This document shows, piece by piece, positions 5,814-6,633 of a DNA stretch of 6,633 nt. How positions within the stretch are numbered: position 1 is the first letter of the stretch; every line of letters begins with the position of its first letter. The DNA comes from Leptospiraceae bacterium (GTDB lineage: Bacteria > Spirochaetota > Leptospiria > Turneriellales > Turneriellaceae). The stretch covers positions 1 through 6,633 of the forward strand of contig JAEUSA010000269.1 of assembly GCA_016788945.1 (NCBI GenBank), read 5' to 3'. The notes beneath the pieces are model-generated. The model worked only from the letters and a program-made list of their open reading frames with translations, was not told the DNA's origin and ran no database searches. Both the position numbers and the translations under genes were made by a program.

Positions 5814-6633
5814 TATACGGTGTTTTTATTCTCATCGTCGCCGCGGCGGCGATCTACCTGTTCTTCTCCGAAAGCCGGCATACTTTGCAGCAGCCACCGA
5901 TCAATGTGCTGCGCCAGCAGATCAATGAGCGCCGCCACGTTATCAGGCTTTCGCTGAGTGACATCGAATATGAAAAGTCCGTCGGAAAAATGGACGAAGA
6001 GAATTTTTTGCGTCTGCAGAGCACTCTGCTCAGCGAATGGGAAAAACTGGGAGAAGAGCTCGAAAAACTACCTGCAGAAGTAGCAAAACCTGCCGCCGAC
6101 AGCTGCCCGGCATGCAAAGCCGTGATTCCGCTTGCCGGCGCGCGATTTTGTCCTTCGTGCGGTCATCGCTTGTTGCAGATGATTGCGGCGCTGTTGTTCT
6201 TTGTGTCGTTCGCTGCGGGCGACAGCCTGTCCGCTTTCGATATTCACGTCACGCTGAAAAATGGTACAACGAATGAAATCCACACTTCACCGCTCAGTGT
6301 CCAGTTGCTGAAACTCGAGCAGGGTATGCAGCCGGTCAGTGCACAGAACAGTACAGCGGGCAGAGCCAGTTTCAGCGGATTGCCCGCCCCCGAGAGGGGG
6401 CCTTACATGCTAAAGGTTGACTATCGGGGAGTAACGTATTTCAGTCGGGCAATTCCGCCCAAAGCGGCCGACCCGGCAGAAGTGACTCTCGAGATTTTTG
6501 AAAGGACTACCGACACGGCAAGCGTTCGCATCCGCACGCTCGTCGATGTGCGCCGCGTCGATAAAACCACGCTGGCCGGTCTGATGATTGTCTTCTTCAT
6601 CAATAACGGCAACCGCGCTTTCGCGCCTCAAGG
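5810..6633 (+). CDS. Two-TM zinc-ribbon (CcmI-like) protein with extracytoplasmic domain (3' end outside window)
   Basis: Reading from ATG 5810, which overlaps the previous stop by ATGA, gives 274 open codons to the window edge. Residues 1-20 form a membrane anchor. Residues 30-90 are charged and helical, with SLSDIEYEKSVGKMDEENF (48-66), similar to the 'DLEYD...GK...DY' segment of CcmI-like proteins near cytochrome c maturation genes. A zinc ribbon follows, with Cys99, Cys102, Cys114 and Cys117 (CPAC...CPSCGH). A second hydrophobic stretch (122-137) leads into a beta-rich domain (142-274) resembling carboxypeptidase-regulatory/Ig-like folds. The two membrane spans would place the ribbon in the cytoplasm and the last domain outside. 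The second half looks like a separate secreted protein (ATG 6179, signal-peptide-like), but no stop separates them and that ATG has no ribosome binding site, so I call one fused protein. The cytochrome c link is inference. Confidence 0.75.
   Translation, partial: MIYGVFILIVAAAAIYLFFSESRHTLQQPPINVLRQQINERRHVIRLSLSDIEYEKSVGKMDEENFLRLQSTLLSEWEKLGEELEKLPAEVAKPAADSCPACKAVIPLAGARFCPSCGHRLLQMIAALLFFVSFAAGDSLSAFDIHVTLKNGTTNEIHTSPLSVQLLKLEQGMQPVSAQNSTAGRASFSGLPAPERGPYMLKVDYRGVTYFSRAIPPKAADPAEVTLEIFERTTDTASVRIRTLVDVRRVDKTTLAGLMIVFFINNGNRAFAPQ

Noticed and set aside
6179..6633. Separate gene starting at ATG 6179
   Set aside because: It is in frame with the upstream zinc-ribbon protein with no stop between and no Shine-Dalgarno sequence. 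The fused reading gives a sensible two-span topology, so it is kept as one protein and flagged.
1..6633. CRISPR arrays, tRNA or rRNA genes, insertion sequences, phage genes
   Set aside because: No spaced direct repeats, cloverleaf-like genes, transposase-like protein or attachment-site duplications were seen on either strand.

Overview
The window looks like part of a moderately GC-rich genome from a diderm bacterium. A spirochaete of the order Leptospirales (Turneriella- or Leptonema-like) is my best guess. It rests on overall gene style, two predicted lipoproteins with loose lipoboxes, and general resemblance of the proteins; nothing in the sequence proves the taxonomy.

Layout. (1) 1-1054, minus strand: the N-terminal 351 codons of an Amt-family ammonium transporter, running off the left edge. 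A well-formed sigma-54 (-24/-12) promoter lies just upstream of its start. (2) About 1150-1341, plus strand: a cobalamin (B12) riboswitch facing the other way. A structured leader of about 185 nt follows it. (3) 1526-4064, plus strand: three closely spaced genes behind the riboswitch. They encode a predicted lipoprotein with two tandem Cys-containing domains, a DUF6580-type multi-pass membrane protein, and a COG2102/Dph6-type PP-loop ATPase. Spacing is 18 nt between the first two, and the last two overlap. (4) 4180-4653: ilvH, the regulatory subunit of acetolactate synthase, with no ilvB in view. (5) 4650-5813 and 5810-6633: a predicted lipoprotein with beta-propeller-like sequence, then a two-TM protein with a coiled/helical segment, a zinc ribbon and an extracytoplasmic domain, cut by the right edge. 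Each start overlaps the preceding stop by ATGA, so translation of ilvH and these two genes is probably coupled. A perfect 20-bp inverted repeat sits at the ilvH/lipoprotein junction, inside the lipoprotein's signal-peptide codons.

How the parts may work together. The divergent 1055-1150 region separates a nitrogen-controlled gene (amt) from a B12-controlled operon. The riboswitch operon is the most interesting part: a surface-type lipoprotein, a small integral membrane protein of transporter-like character and a cytoplasmic PP-loop ATPase, all behind one B12 sensor. This suggests an uncharacterised cobamide capture, uptake or salvage module. The distal operon (ilvH, propeller lipoprotein, zinc-ribbon/CcmI-like protein) may lead into a cytochrome c maturation or envelope locus beyond the right edge; that is inference from the last protein only.
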